Positions 18,101 to 27,222 of a stretch of 64,000 nucleotides of DNA are shown here, piece after piece (position 1 is the first letter of the stretch; each line of letters starts with the position of its first letter). Position numbers and translations under genes: made by a program. The notes under the pieces were generated by a model. The model saw only the letters and a list, made by a program, of their open reading frames with translations, had not been told where the DNA came from and did no database searches. This stretch comes from Arenibacter latericius DSM 15913 (GTDB lineage Bacteria; Bacteroidota; Bacteroidia; Flavobacteriales; Flavobacteriaceae), in contig NZ_AUKX01000006.1 in the NCBI RefSeq assembly GCF_000424985.1, forward strand, positions 82,755 to 146,754, read 5' to 3'.

Positions 18101-18376
18101 GAGTCTGTCCGGTGCCTGATTGGCAGTAAAATATAGATCATCTAAACCATCGTTGTTAATATCCCCTATGGCCACACCGCCACCATTGTAATAATAGAGA
18201 TACTCTAAAATGTTTAAGCTGTCTTTTAAATTCAACTGATTGATAAAATCCAAGCCACTGATGCTCTCGGGAACTGGCTCAAAATATATGGGGGCTTTAG
18301 TTATGGAATCCTCACTTTTTTTACAACCAAGGAAAAGTAAGGTGAAAGCCAATATAGAAAGAAGATTTTTTATCAT
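15107..18376 (-). CDS. FG-GAP/VCBS-repeat ASPIC/UnbV lipoprotein (paralogue 1)
   Basis: A 1089-residue lipoprotein (LLFLGC, Cys18). It contains about a dozen Asp-rich FG-GAP/VCBS loops of the form D-x-N-x-D-G-x-x-D (for example GDINNDGLDDLYF and DYDRDGDLDMY) that bind calcium and build beta-propeller blades. An ASPIC/UnbV domain sits at about 505-590 (IGSKVTVHS, TTRGFQSSSSHKLHFGLG). The early motif YYNGGGVAIGDINNDGL is shared with the two paralogues upstream. It starts 9 bp after paralogue 2 ends, so it is the last gene of the SusC-to-VCBS transcription unit. Such proteins are surface or periplasmic; the ligand is not known. Confidence 0.85.
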   Translation of the reverse strand: MIKNLLSILAFTLLFLGCKKSEDSITKAPIYFEPVPESISGLDFINQLNLKDSLNILEYLYYYNGGGVAIGDINNDGLDDLYFTANQAPDRLYLNLGDLKFKDITQSANIKMDSTWSTGATMADVNNDGFLDIYVSKVGNYKDLKAHNLLYLNNGDNTFTEVSESVGLNFSGFSTQVAFFDYDRDGDLDMYLMNHSIHSNRSYGKVNKRMEVDSLAGDRLFENKLETGTLSFVDVTESAGIYSSPLGYGLALIATDINQDGWIDIYVGNDFHENDYIYLNQGDKTFKEVGEELLDHTSRFTMGVDVGDMYNNGRQDIFSLDMMPNQHNIFLKSGGEDSDKVSKIKENFGFGTQYARNHFQLNQDNNSFSDIALMTETHATDWSWSVLLEDFDNDGLKDIFITNGIYKRPNDLDYINYLSSTNFSQYNQNQSLEAEQKLIETMPSLKIPNVIFHNKGNFEFDRYAEEAGFAPSYSNGSATADLDNDGDMDLVVNNLNEKSFILENKTVSGPENNWIGVQLIGNKEYPVTIGSKVTVHSKEQLFFKELITTRGFQSSSSHKLHFGLGIAATIDSISIIWPDGLRQIVTEPTSGQYHIIKRDSSASLPLKEQEKKSEFVVEEFPYIHFENVYYDYELEPLMPEKLSEEGPAVVVADFNSDGLDDIFIGGAKYQSATLFLQQPDGTYTTSFRATFESDKTFEDVDAVAFDLDNDGDLDLYVMSGGNDVPEGDTYLEDRVYINDGKGNFERLKAALPRTNGGSIAAGDFNQDGYMDLFIGSRSIPGGYGLSPISLILKNTGKNNFEIVDSGAYGMNTDSQWADLNNDGHLDLIMVGDWMPITVLINNGDSSFTNRTEELGLQNTTGMWNSILLADLDGNGYLDIIAGNAGLNFKWKASEDHPVKLYIDDYDGNEQSDPIIFYDYFGNPVPFASKDQLMRQLPMLQKKFLSYSDFSKIKNIEDLTGKKESDILEIKHIKELRSMVYMNSGNGFTGSPLPKEAQMSTIEGFHLDEDLSSPALFFVGNYLGYVNELGNSLANSGGVLTNFNNETYTTYKNLNLPKGLSVRRIEKIANNKYLVISNNGKAYTLEWYLP

Positions 18377-18385
18377 GATTTAATC

Positions 18386-21300
18386 CTAAAATTTAAACAC
18401 ATCAATTGAATCGTTGTTTTTAGTCACGATTAAATATCGTTCCATTACTTCCATATCTCTAATTTCCCCATCCAAGAAGAGGCCGCGACCATCTCTGTGG
18501 TATTTAAATTGGTGATCGCCCAAATTTTCCAAATATATCCCATAGGAAGCATCGTATCTTCCCAGCTCTGGCTTTACGCCGTATAAATTTCCACCCATTA
18601 CAATATCTACATCTCCATCCTGGTCATAGTCGTGTGCATGTATGGCATAGATAGGAGAGAACTGCGCCTCTATGGGAAGCTCTACCACTTTGAAATTGAA
18701 ATTGCCTTCATTTATTAAAACAATGGAGGATAAGGTATTGGCCTCTAACTTTAAGGCGCCTTGTAATTCCTCCTCTGTGAATATTTCGGTAATACTAGCA
18801 TCTTTAAAGGATTCGTAGTTAGGGAATTTCTTTTTAAGGTCCTTTAATTGCTCAATTAAATTGTGTCTCAAATTGTAAGGGTAGTGTTTTCCATTTTTAG
18901 CGGTAAAGGTCATAACTGGGTCGCTAAATCCGTTTTGGTCAAAATCTTTAACAAATAAATTTATAGGTTTTTCTGCACTAGCTCTAAACCTAGAATTTAA
19001 TCCATGATTGCCAACTATTAAGTCTAGGTCCCCATCATTATCTAAATCTACGGCATGTATTACATTCCACCATCCTTTTAATTGGGACAGCGGGTTATCT
19101 TTTTTACGAACTAATTTCCCTTCTTTATTGAGGAATATTTCTATTCCCATAAACTCTCCAATAACAATAAGCTCCAGAGTTCCATCTCCATTTAAATCTT
19201 CAAATTTGGCATCGGTGATCATTCCTATATCAATAAGTTCAGGAGCCACTTCTTTAGTAACGTCCTCAAAGATTCCTTTGCCATTGTTTCTCAAAATAAA
19301 TCCCGACCCAGGTAGGCCGTACTGTCCGGGGACCGACCTTTCACCTACTAATAAATCTAGATCCCCATCCATGTCTAAATCTGCGGCGATGACTATGGAG
19401 GTACTATGGGTTCCTGTTACCGTGGGTAAATGTTGATCAGAGAGGGTAAAATTCCCCTTTCCATCATTAATATAGAGTCGGTCTTTTAAATAACTGGAAA
19501 ATTGAGAAAATTCTACTCCACCGCTACAGATATATAGGTCTAGGTCCCCATCATTATCTGCATCAAAAAAGAGCATTCCAGCATCTTCGTATTCGGTATC
19601 ATTTATAAAATCGGTGCCTTCTGCGGCAACAAATTTATCACCCTTTCCAAGCAATAAGGTTCCTGGGCTGCCTTTTGATCCGCCAATATAAATATCGTCC
19701 ACTCCATCATTATTAACATCGGCAATAGCCATTTTTGGACCCTGGGTGCTTAGCATGTGGGGTATTAGTCGGTCCCGATCAAAGTCCACAAATCGGTTCT
19801 CTTTATGTTTGTATTCTATTTTTAAATCGGAACGTACAAATATAGGCCTTGGTGTTGGAATAGATTCTAAAACAGGAGGGTGCCCGTCTTTCTCGTGTAA
19901 TGTTATAGTTTGGTTGACCGGAATTTCCTTTAATTCTGTAACTTTTCCTGAAGGCCAGGTAACCTGTAAAGCTACAGGGAGGCTATCCTTTAGTCCAAAG
20001 TTAGGCCTTAGATCTACACTAGATTGGAACCCTCGTATGGGTTGTTGCTCCAAATATTGATTCCCCGATTTTGAAGTGAGTTTTAATTTGGCTCCTATGG
20101 CGTGCGCATTTTTATTTTCGCCTTTGAGGATAACTTTTAAATAATTATGGTTCGTCTGCGAATCAGCATTGTTTCTATAAATAAACGAGGGCATATTTAC
20201 GTTGTTTACCACTAAATCTAAGTCCCCGTCATTATCCAAATCCCCATAGGCGGCTCCGTTAGAAAAACTTAAGGTGTTTAGGCCGGAGTTCCATTCTCTA
20301 GTGAATTTAAGATTACCCAAGTTTTTAAAAGCGTGATTCTCTACCATATTGGAAGGAATGATGTCTATCAATTTATTATAATCTACTTTATTATTGGCCA
20401 CGATGGATTGTATTACTGCCTCACTGGAAACGTACTGTAAATAATCTTGGTTAGTGAGGTCTTTGTATATTCCGTTGGCAACAAAAAGGTCTTTCTGGCC
20501 ATCATTGTCCATATCAAAAAGTAAGGCACCCCAGCTCCAATCAGAGGCTTCTACGCCGCTTAATCTACCAATCTCACTGAAGGTGTCATTACCATTATTC
20601 AGTTGTAGCATATTGCGGGTGAACTGATGATAATAATCGTTCCTTAAATTCAGTTGATATTTGTTCCAATCCTCAAAGGTGGTAACCGTCTTTAACCGCG
20701 AGTATTCTGAGGGCAGCATCTCGGTGACAAATATATCGTTTAACCCATCGTTATTAATATCCGCCATATCTGCTCCCATGGAGGCACCACTAATAGATTT
20801 AATCTGTTCTGTAAGGACCTCCTTAAAGGTGCCGTCTTGTTGGTTGATATATAAATAGTCCCGTTCAAAGAAATCGTTGGAAACAAAAATGTCTTCCCAG
20901 CCATCGTTATTTACATCTCCAACGGTAACTCCTAAGCCAAAACCAATTATACTACCGTAAATTCCTGCTTCTTCGGTAACATCTACAAAAGTACCTCCAT
21001 CGTTTCTTAGGAGTTTATCTCCGCCTAGCACGTCGCGTTCATATCTTTCGTTCCGTTGTAGATTAAAACTCCCTATAGATCTATAGGAGTTATTAAGTAA
21101 GTACACATCTAGATCCCCGTCCTTATCGTAATCAAAAAAAGAAGCGTGAGTGGAAAATCCTTGGTCGTCTAAACCATATTCTGCTGCCGCTTCGGTAAAG
21201 GTAAGATCACCATTATTTATAAAGAGTTCGTTTTGCTTATTATCTCCTGCAATATCGCCAGAATTACATACGTAAATATCCAAATGACCATCCCCATTAA

Positions 21301-21685
21301 TATCTACCATGGTAACTCCAGTGGACCACGCTTTTTGTCCGGCTACCCCTGCTATTTCAGTAATATCTTCGAACTGAAAATTCCCCTTATTTAAATAAAG
21401 TTTGTTTCCGGTAAGATTGGCGGTAAAATAAATGTCCAATAATCCATCATTATTAATATCGCCAATAGCTACTCCGCCTCCATTATAGAAATTACGGTAC
21501 CTATATACATTAAACTCTTGGTCGTAACTAAGGTCATTTTCAAAGTTGATTCCTGTATGGGTGCTATCCATTAATTGAAAGAGGGGGGTTGTATCGGTAC
21601 TGGGGCTATTTGTTCTGGAACAGGACAATATAAACATTCCCACACATAATAAGTATATATAGACCTTCATTCGCATAATCATCAT
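18386..21685 (-). CDS. FG-GAP/VCBS-repeat ASPIC/UnbV lipoprotein (paralogue 2)
   Basis: A 1099-residue lipoprotein (FILSC; Met6 is an alternative start with the same lipobox). About fourteen calcium-loop FG-GAP repeats are visible (GDINNDGLLD, DINGDGHLD, DYDKDGDLD and so on), plus an ASPIC/UnbV domain (IGAKLKLTS, IRGFQSSVDLRPNFGL) near 510-590. The N-terminal block YRNFYNGGGVAIGDINNDGL is identical in kind to paralogue 3, to which it looks closer than to paralogue 1. Its ATG overlaps the stop of the small lipoprotein gene (TAATG), indicating translational coupling. The role is presumably at the cell surface with the SusCD pair. Confidence 0.85.
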   Translation of the reverse strand: MMIMRMKVYIYLLCVGMFILSCSRTNSPSTDTTPLFQLMDSTHTGINFENDLSYDQEFNVYRYRNFYNGGGVAIGDINNDGLLDIYFTANLTGNKLYLNKGNFQFEDITEIAGVAGQKAWSTGVTMVDINGDGHLDIYVCNSGDIAGDNKQNELFINNGDLTFTEAAAEYGLDDQGFSTHASFFDYDKDGDLDVYLLNNSYRSIGSFNLQRNERYERDVLGGDKLLRNDGGTFVDVTEEAGIYGSIIGFGLGVTVGDVNNDGWEDIFVSNDFFERDYLYINQQDGTFKEVLTEQIKSISGASMGADMADINNDGLNDIFVTEMLPSEYSRLKTVTTFEDWNKYQLNLRNDYYHQFTRNMLQLNNGNDTFSEIGRLSGVEASDWSWGALLFDMDNDGQKDLFVANGIYKDLTNQDYLQYVSSEAVIQSIVANNKVDYNKLIDIIPSNMVENHAFKNLGNLKFTREWNSGLNTLSFSNGAAYGDLDNDGDLDLVVNNVNMPSFIYRNNADSQTNHNYLKVILKGENKNAHAIGAKLKLTSKSGNQYLEQQPIRGFQSSVDLRPNFGLKDSLPVALQVTWPSGKVTELKEIPVNQTITLHEKDGHPPVLESIPTPRPIFVRSDLKIEYKHKENRFVDFDRDRLIPHMLSTQGPKMAIADVNNDGVDDIYIGGSKGSPGTLLLGKGDKFVAAEGTDFINDTEYEDAGMLFFDADNDGDLDLYICSGGVEFSQFSSYLKDRLYINDGKGNFTLSDQHLPTVTGTHSTSIVIAADLDMDGDLDLLVGERSVPGQYGLPGSGFILRNNGKGIFEDVTKEVAPELIDIGMITDAKFEDLNGDGTLELIVIGEFMGIEIFLNKEGKLVRKKDNPLSQLKGWWNVIHAVDLDNDGDLDLIVGNHGLNSRFRASAEKPINLFVKDFDQNGFSDPVMTFTAKNGKHYPYNLRHNLIEQLKDLKKKFPNYESFKDASITEIFTEEELQGALKLEANTLSSIVLINEGNFNFKVVELPIEAQFSPIYAIHAHDYDQDGDVDIVMGGNLYGVKPELGRYDASYGIYLENLGDHQFKYHRDGRGLFLDGEIRDMEVMERYLIVTKNNDSIDVFKF

Positions 21686-22278
21686 TAATTATATTTTTTT
21701 GGGTATTTCAGCCTAAGATCCTCAATTTTTACCACAACATCCTTATCATCTTTAGCATAAGTCATTATTTGCCGATTCCCATCGATCTTAACGAAAGCTG
21801 ACTTTTCTGTTTGATCTGACTTCACTGCTATAAAATCATTCCCAGGGAACCATTTTATTAAGGTATCCTGCACAATAGGCAATAGTTTTTGGGCCGATAG
21901 TTGGGAGTTCCAAGGAGACCATGCGGTGTATGAAAACGACATATCCATTCCTATCATGGTGTTTTGTTCATCAAAAGCACCATAGAACAATAATGTTATG
22001 GCAGATGTGGATTCCTGTTCTGCTGTCATTGGAAGTTGGTACTTTACCGAATTATTATTGGGACCGTGGGTTACTGTCCCTTTCTGGTTTAGCTGCCAAC
22101 AACGCTTAAAAAAGTCGGCTTTCTTATCTCCCAAGGTCATTCCAAAGATAAGGCTATCCTTCAGTATGTTCTTTTTTGCCTCCTCGTTTAACATTTGAGA
22201 ATATTTGGATTCACATCCAACAAGACCTAATGTTAATGATGAGATGATAAATACTATTATTAATCTAGGGTACTTCAT
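21685..22278 (-). CDS. Small lipoprotein of unknown function in the SusCD/VCBS operon
   Basis: About 197 residues from the chosen start; an ATG five codons upstream at 22293 would lengthen it and increase the overlap with paralogue 3. The N-terminus is a lipoprotein signal ending LGLVGC. After the lipid anchor comes a mixed alpha/beta domain with no motif I recognise (GMTLGDKKADFF, IDGNRQIMTYAKDDKDVVVKI). It overlaps the genes on both sides, so it is co-translated with two VCBS proteins and probably works with them. I cannot assign a function. Confidence 0.65.
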   Translation of the reverse strand: MKYPRLIIVFIISSLTLGLVGCESKYSQMLNEEAKKNILKDSLIFGMTLGDKKADFFKRCWQLNQKGTVTHGPNNNSVKYQLPMTAEQESTSAITLLFYGAFDEQNTMIGMDMSFSYTAWSPWNSQLSAQKLLPIVQDTLIKWFPGNDFIAVKSDQTEKSAFVKIDGNRQIMTYAKDDKDVVVKIEDLRLKYPKKYN

Positions 22279-25200
22279 GGAAAAGTAGGTCATTATTGTT
22301 TATTGCTGTCAGTAATAGTTGTTTTTCCTTATATGGGATTAATTGAAATCCTCGTATTTGTCCTGGTATTCCTAGGGGTTTTACATCTCCGAAACCAAAA
22401 TCATTTTCTTCTTTACTTTGCCCAATTACCATCCAACCCTTAGATGCATCTAATCTACCAAATTGAGGTTTTACTAGATATTGATTCCCTCCCAAAAGTA
22501 TATCCATTACACCATCTTTATTAATATCCATAACCGCTATGGCACTAACATTTGAGTATTGTATTTCTGGCGGCAATTCCTTTTGGATAAAATGATCTCC
22601 GTTATTTAAAAATAAGCTAGAAGCCGTAACTTGAAGGTCAAGCTTATAGGCCTTATCTAAATGCTCTTTCTCAAAAATATCGGTCATGGTAGCTTTAGCA
22701 TAATCCTTATAGAAAAGTAATTTGTTTTTCAACTCCGGCAATTGTGCAATAAGTTCATCCCTATCTACAATTGGATAGTAGTTGTCGTTTAATTTATGGC
22801 AAATGATCTGTTCGGCAAAACCATTACGATCAAAATCATTTAAATATAATCTGGTGCCGGGTTTGTAAAAAGAATTTTGGCCAATATTACCTGCCAAAAT
22901 ATCCTTTTTTCCGTTTCCGTTTATATCGGCAATTTTTAAGGTAGACCACATGCCTGTGGTGTTAGAGAGGCCGTAGGATGCAGTCTGATCAATGAATTTA
23001 CCCTCTTCATTAATAAAGATTTTTATGGGCATCCATTCTCCCACTACTATTAGGTCTTGCCATCCGTCTTGGTTAATATCTACCCAGGCGGCATCGGTAA
23101 CCATTCCTATATTTTCTAGTTCTGGAGCGTTGTATAAAGCATATTTATTTTGGCCCAAGTTTTCTAAGATGTAACTCGTTACAGGACTTCCATAGGTTTG
23201 TGGATTAAATCTTCCACCGATAAAGAGATCCAAATCCCCATCATTATCAATATCCACAGCCTGTACTGTGGAGGTGCTTAAGGGGAGTGTAAAGGGTAGT
23301 GGAGTAGGTGAGATAGTAAAATTACCATTTCCATCATTTATATATAAGCGATCGTTTAAAGCCCAATCGTAGGTAGAGAATGCCTTTCCACCGCTACTAA
23401 CATATAGATCTAAATCCCCATCATTATCACTGTCAAAAAATAGGGCATAGGTATCCTCCGAGCTTTTATGAGGCAAAAAGGGTTCTTTAATTTCTGTATA
23501 GCCAGAAGAGTTTGGAATGGAGAGAAAAAGACTTCCAGGTTGATTTTTAGCACCTCCTATATACACATCTATAACACCATCCCCATTAATGTCAGCCGTC
23601 GCCATAGCGGGACCTTCATTATTAAACATTTGTGGTAAAAGTCTTTCCCTATTAAAATCTACATAGTTATTTTCCTTGTGGGTGAAATTGAAGAGGGGCT
23701 GAATAGGATGTAGAGAGTTAGAGTTTTGGAATTTTTTAACAGCTACGCCCAGGTTACCTAAATCGGGCTCCAAAAATGTATAGGTTTTGTTGGAGTCTAG
23801 ATTAACCTCTTTTGAGGTAGCTCCATTAGGCCAAATTATTTTTAGACTGTCTATAATATCATGTGATCCCATCCCAAAGTGAACGCCATGATTTACGGAA
23901 CTCTGAAACCCCCTTGATGGAAAGTTCTCTGCCATATCTCTTTTGTCATCTCCGTAATATATAATGGCTTTGGCTCCTATGGCCTTGGTGTTTTTTGTGT
24001 TGGATTTAAAGTTGATGTACACACTTTTATGGGTAGTGGTATCCGTTTTGTTTTCATAGATAAACGCAGGCATATTTACATTGTTGACTACTAAGTCCAA
24101 ATCTCCGTCGTTATCTAAGTCTGCATAGGCACTTCCATTGCTGAAACTAGGGGTTCCTAGTCCTAAGCTATCCGTATTATTAATGAACCTAAAATCGCCC
24201 TTGTTAATAAATGCCGCATTAGGTACCGCTTGTGACGGCATTAGGTCAATCAGCTTCATGATTACCTCCTCTTCGGTCTTCATCATGTTCTTTACCTTCT
24301 CCTCATTAGCCATATAGGTAAGATAGTCTCTGTCCAATAAATCCTTGTAAATGCCATTGCCAATAAAAATATCGCGTAGTCCGTCATTATCCATATCGAA
24401 TATTAAGGAAGCCCAACTCCAATCTGTTGCAGATACCCCAGCGTATCTTCCAATCTCATAAAATCCGTCTTCACCCATATTCCTTTGCAGTACATTTCTT
24501 GGGAATTGATTAGCATAACCTTGTTTTACCATTAAGCTGTATTTGTCCCAAGAATCGTAAATAGCTTTGGTACGTTGTCTTTCTATGGTAGAAGGAAGCA
24601 TTTCTGTAACCATTATATCGGGCATTAGGTCATTGTTAAGGTCGCCAGCATCTGCGCCCATAGATCCCATGGAAAAAGAGGAGATATATTCTTCTGCTAC
24701 TTCATCAAATCCTCCTTTTTGGTTGTTGAGGTAAAGATAATCGCGTTCAAAAAAATCATTGGAAATAAATAGGTCCGGCCAAGAATCCCCGTTAAAGTCG
24801 CTCAGCGTAATTCCCAAGCCAAATCCAATACCACTTGTATATATTCCTGCTTCTGAAGAGATGTCTACAAATTTACCGTTATCGTTTCTTAAAAGTTTAT
24901 TTCCAGTAGCGCTGGGTATATTGCGTTGATCTTTGATTAAATCGAAGGCTCCCACCGATTTTATGGAATTATTTAAAATATAACAATCTAAATCACCGTC
25001 TTTATCAAAATCAAAAAAAGCGGCATGTACGGAAAGCCCTTCTATGTCTAGCCCATATTCTGCGGACATTTCGGTAAAGGTGAGGTCTCCATTATTGATA
25101 AAAAGTTCATTATGCCTATTGGCTCCCCCAGGCTTTCCTGATTTACAGACATACAGATCTAGTAGACCATCATTATTAATGTCTACAAAGGTTGCTCCTG

Positions 25201-25546
25201 TAGACCATACGTCTTTACAGGCTACCCCGGCCAAATCTGTAATATCCGCAAACTCCCAATTGCCCTTATTTAGATAGAGTTTGTTGTCTACCATATTTCC
25301 AGTGAAGTAGATGTCTGGTAGGCCATCGTTATTTATATCGCCAATAGCTACGCCACCCCCATTGTAAAAATTGCGATAAGTATATGGGTTAAAATCTTCT
25401 GTATAGGTGAGTTCGTTTTGGAAATTTATTCCAGAATTAGTCCGCAACTCAAATAAGGGGGAATTTATATTACTTGGAACTTCCTTTTCCTGAGTACAGG
25501 AAAGTAGGAAAATAAAGTAGAGGGGAATTAAAAAGTAACATTTCAT
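22265..25546 (-). CDS. FG-GAP/VCBS-repeat ASPIC/UnbV lipoprotein (paralogue 3)
   Basis: A 1093-residue lipoprotein (FLLSC, Cys17) with about fourteen Asp-rich FG-GAP/VCBS loops and an ASPIC/UnbV domain (IGAKAIIYYGDDK, PSRGFQSSVNHGVHFGMG). Several loops are degraded, for example DFNGDSWPD and DLNNDLMPD. The block YRNFYNGGGVAIGDINNDGL occurs near residue 55. It is the first of three paralogues downstream of susD, separated from it by a terminator-like hairpin. Tandem duplication followed by divergence is the simplest origin. Ligand unknown; association with SusCD suggests a role in substrate capture or processing at the surface. Confidence 0.85.
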   Translation of the reverse strand: MKCYFLIPLYFIFLLSCTQEKEVPSNINSPLFELRTNSGINFQNELTYTEDFNPYTYRNFYNGGGVAIGDINNDGLPDIYFTGNMVDNKLYLNKGNWEFADITDLAGVACKDVWSTGATFVDINNDGLLDLYVCKSGKPGGANRHNELFINNGDLTFTEMSAEYGLDIEGLSVHAAFFDFDKDGDLDCYILNNSIKSVGAFDLIKDQRNIPSATGNKLLRNDNGKFVDISSEAGIYTSGIGFGLGITLSDFNGDSWPDLFISNDFFERDYLYLNNQKGGFDEVAEEYISSFSMGSMGADAGDLNNDLMPDIMVTEMLPSTIERQRTKAIYDSWDKYSLMVKQGYANQFPRNVLQRNMGEDGFYEIGRYAGVSATDWSWASLIFDMDNDGLRDIFIGNGIYKDLLDRDYLTYMANEEKVKNMMKTEEEVIMKLIDLMPSQAVPNAAFINKGDFRFINNTDSLGLGTPSFSNGSAYADLDNDGDLDLVVNNVNMPAFIYENKTDTTTHKSVYINFKSNTKNTKAIGAKAIIYYGDDKRDMAENFPSRGFQSSVNHGVHFGMGSHDIIDSLKIIWPNGATSKEVNLDSNKTYTFLEPDLGNLGVAVKKFQNSNSLHPIQPLFNFTHKENNYVDFNRERLLPQMFNNEGPAMATADINGDGVIDVYIGGAKNQPGSLFLSIPNSSGYTEIKEPFLPHKSSEDTYALFFDSDNDGDLDLYVSSGGKAFSTYDWALNDRLYINDGNGNFTISPTPLPFTLPLSTSTVQAVDIDNDGDLDLFIGGRFNPQTYGSPVTSYILENLGQNKYALYNAPELENIGMVTDAAWVDINQDGWQDLIVVGEWMPIKIFINEEGKFIDQTASYGLSNTTGMWSTLKIADINGNGKKDILAGNIGQNSFYKPGTRLYLNDFDRNGFAEQIICHKLNDNYYPIVDRDELIAQLPELKNKLLFYKDYAKATMTDIFEKEHLDKAYKLDLQVTASSLFLNNGDHFIQKELPPEIQYSNVSAIAVMDINKDGVMDILLGGNQYLVKPQFGRLDASKGWMVIGQSKEENDFGFGDVKPLGIPGQIRGFQLIPYKEKQLLLTAINNNDLLFHEVP

Positions 25547-25561
25547 TCTAGTGGTAAAATT

Positions 25562-25593
25562 AAAAGAGGGTTACCCGAAGATACCCCTCTTTT
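25562..25593 (-). terminator. Hairpin with U-rich tail between susD and the VCBS genes
   Basis: On the leftward transcript a 9-bp stem (AAAAGAGGG/CCCTCTTTT, arms 25585-25593 and 25562-25570) with a 14-nt loop is followed by TTTTAATTTTA. This is a plausible intrinsic terminator placed just after susD. Because the VCBS genes continue on the same strand only a few bases later, it may act as a partial terminator that lowers their expression relative to SusC and SusD. Confidence 0.6.
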
Positions 25594-25613
25594 TAATATA
25601 AACAGCTTTAGGA

Positions 25614-27212
25614 TTAATATCCCGGATTCTGCGTTAAAGTACCGTTACTGGCATCAATTTGTGGTTGTGGGATTGGGAATAGTTTTTTGTGAGGGTCACT
25701 ATTTGTTTTTTCCCACCATGGATCATTAAATTTCCCGAAGCGTATTAAATCCTGCCTTCTAGTAGTTTCCATAAACATTTCACGTCCACGTTCTTCCAAA
25801 AAGTTATCGGCGTTTAATCCAGCAAGTGGGGCTAATCCTGCTCTAGCTCTAATAGTATTTACATCTGCTTCTGCCAAAGACCAGTTATTTGCTGCTCTTG
25901 CTCTTCCTTCCGCTCTGATTAAATAAAGGTCACCAAGTCGAACAATAGGCATATCATTATCTTGGTCGTCCCTACCGAAGAGTCTAAAACTAAACTTTCC
26001 TAGACGTGCACCACCTTTACGGGAGGCATTAGGTTCCAATTCATCAATATCTGGTGTATAGTTTAATTCTAACTGACCATCGGTGGCAGCATAATCTAAA
26101 ATTGCCGATCCATTATAATCAAACTGAGGACCTACAATAAAGTTTGCTTTTTTTCTAGCATCATTATCGTCATAAGAATTGTAAAAATCTTCTAGTGCAG
26201 AATACCCGTTCCATGGCTGTGACACCAAATTCCAAGTAAATTGACTAGAATAATGCAAGGTCATATGTGCAAAATTCATTCCTCCACCAGTAACACCATC
26301 ATAAGCAATAGACCAGATAATTTCTGGGTTGTTTTGGTTGTTTGGAGCAAAGACTGCTGCATACCCTTCTAAGGTTTCGGGATCGGAATCTACCGCAGGT
26401 CTTTTTCCAGGGTTGGGAACGCTACAGCCAACACCGCAAAGTACATAGCCAGAATTGTCTATTACATAAGAGGCCGCATTAGCTGCTTCGGTATATCTTG
26501 GTGTCCCAGTATATACTTCTGCATTTAAATATAATTTAGCTAAAATACCTAATGCTGCATACTGGTTAACTCGATAAGGATTTACGTCTGTAGTCAATGG
26601 GCTATTAGTTAGGTCCATGGAGGCACTTACAGAGGAAACACCAAGCGCACTTAGTAATTCGCTTTCTACAAAGGCAAATACTTGTGCACGGCTAGATTGT
26701 GGAGCATCCTGCCCTGGGGTGGTAACTAGTTTTACTCTACCATAGGTGTCTAATAATCTGTAGTAAAAGAATGCTCTTAATACTTTAATCTGTGCTTTCT
26801 GATTGGCATCTAAGCTAGTTTGCAAAAGATCGTTACAAGCTGCTATAGCTCCATACTGAGAGGTCCAAGTGTCATTGATTGGTCCGTTTGATGGGCCAAA
26901 GGTATGTCGGTGCATATCTATCCAGATACCTCCATCATACCAATCTCCTCCTTTTTGTGTTACGGCCACTTCATCAGAAGAAACAGATTGGATCGCCCAA
27001 TAACCACCACTAGATGCGCTACCGTCCCTTAATTTGCTGTAGGCCACACTAAGGGCGTCATTTCCGCCATTGCCACCGCCATCAAAAGCAGTGCTAGGTT
27101 CGTCTATACTGACAGGGCGGTCAATTGCTCCGATTAAATCTTCTTCTAAGTCCGTACAGGACCAAAATAGGAGACCGCCACATAGGAATAATGCTTTATA
27201 GATATTTTTCAT
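25614..27212 (-). CDS. SusD/RagB-family nutrient-binding outer-membrane lipoprotein
   Basis: A 532-residue lipoprotein (LLFWSC, Cys19). The SusD fold is recognised by the TPR-like N-terminal half (WTSQYGAIAACNDLLQ, VLRAFFYYRLLDTYG) and the C-terminal signature with RLGDLYLIRAEGRARAANN, VNTIRARAGL and a terminal PIPQPQIDASNGTLTQNPGY. SusD proteins cap a SusC barrel and bind the incoming glycan or other nutrient. The gene follows susC after 10 bp. Substrate class cannot be read from the sequence. Confidence 0.94.
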   Translation of the reverse strand: MKNIYKALFLCGGLLFWSCTDLEEDLIGAIDRPVSIDEPSTAFDGGGNGGNDALSVAYSKLRDGSASSGGYWAIQSVSSDEVAVTQKGGDWYDGGIWIDMHRHTFGPSNGPINDTWTSQYGAIAACNDLLQTSLDANQKAQIKVLRAFFYYRLLDTYGRVKLVTTPGQDAPQSSRAQVFAFVESELLSALGVSSVSASMDLTNSPLTTDVNPYRVNQYAALGILAKLYLNAEVYTGTPRYTEAANAASYVIDNSGYVLCGVGCSVPNPGKRPAVDSDPETLEGYAAVFAPNNQNNPEIIWSIAYDGVTGGGMNFAHMTLHYSSQFTWNLVSQPWNGYSALEDFYNSYDDNDARKKANFIVGPQFDYNGSAILDYAATDGQLELNYTPDIDELEPNASRKGGARLGKFSFRLFGRDDQDNDMPIVRLGDLYLIRAEGRARAANNWSLAEADVNTIRARAGLAPLAGLNADNFLEERGREMFMETTRRQDLIRFGKFNDPWWEKTNSDPHKKLFPIPQPQIDASNGTLTQNPGY

Positions 27213-27222
27213 TGTGAGTCTT

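Noticed and set aside
19008-19436. 142-codon rightward frame within VCBS paralogue 2
   Set aside because: Ser/Pro-rich shadow with a repeated pattern that mirrors the calcium loops on the other strand.
15107-25546. CRISPR-like or tandem DNA repeats
   Set aside because: The recurring CCATCATTATCTAAATC-like DNA is the codon pattern of calcium-binding D-x-N-x-D-G loops at irregular spacing inside large genes.
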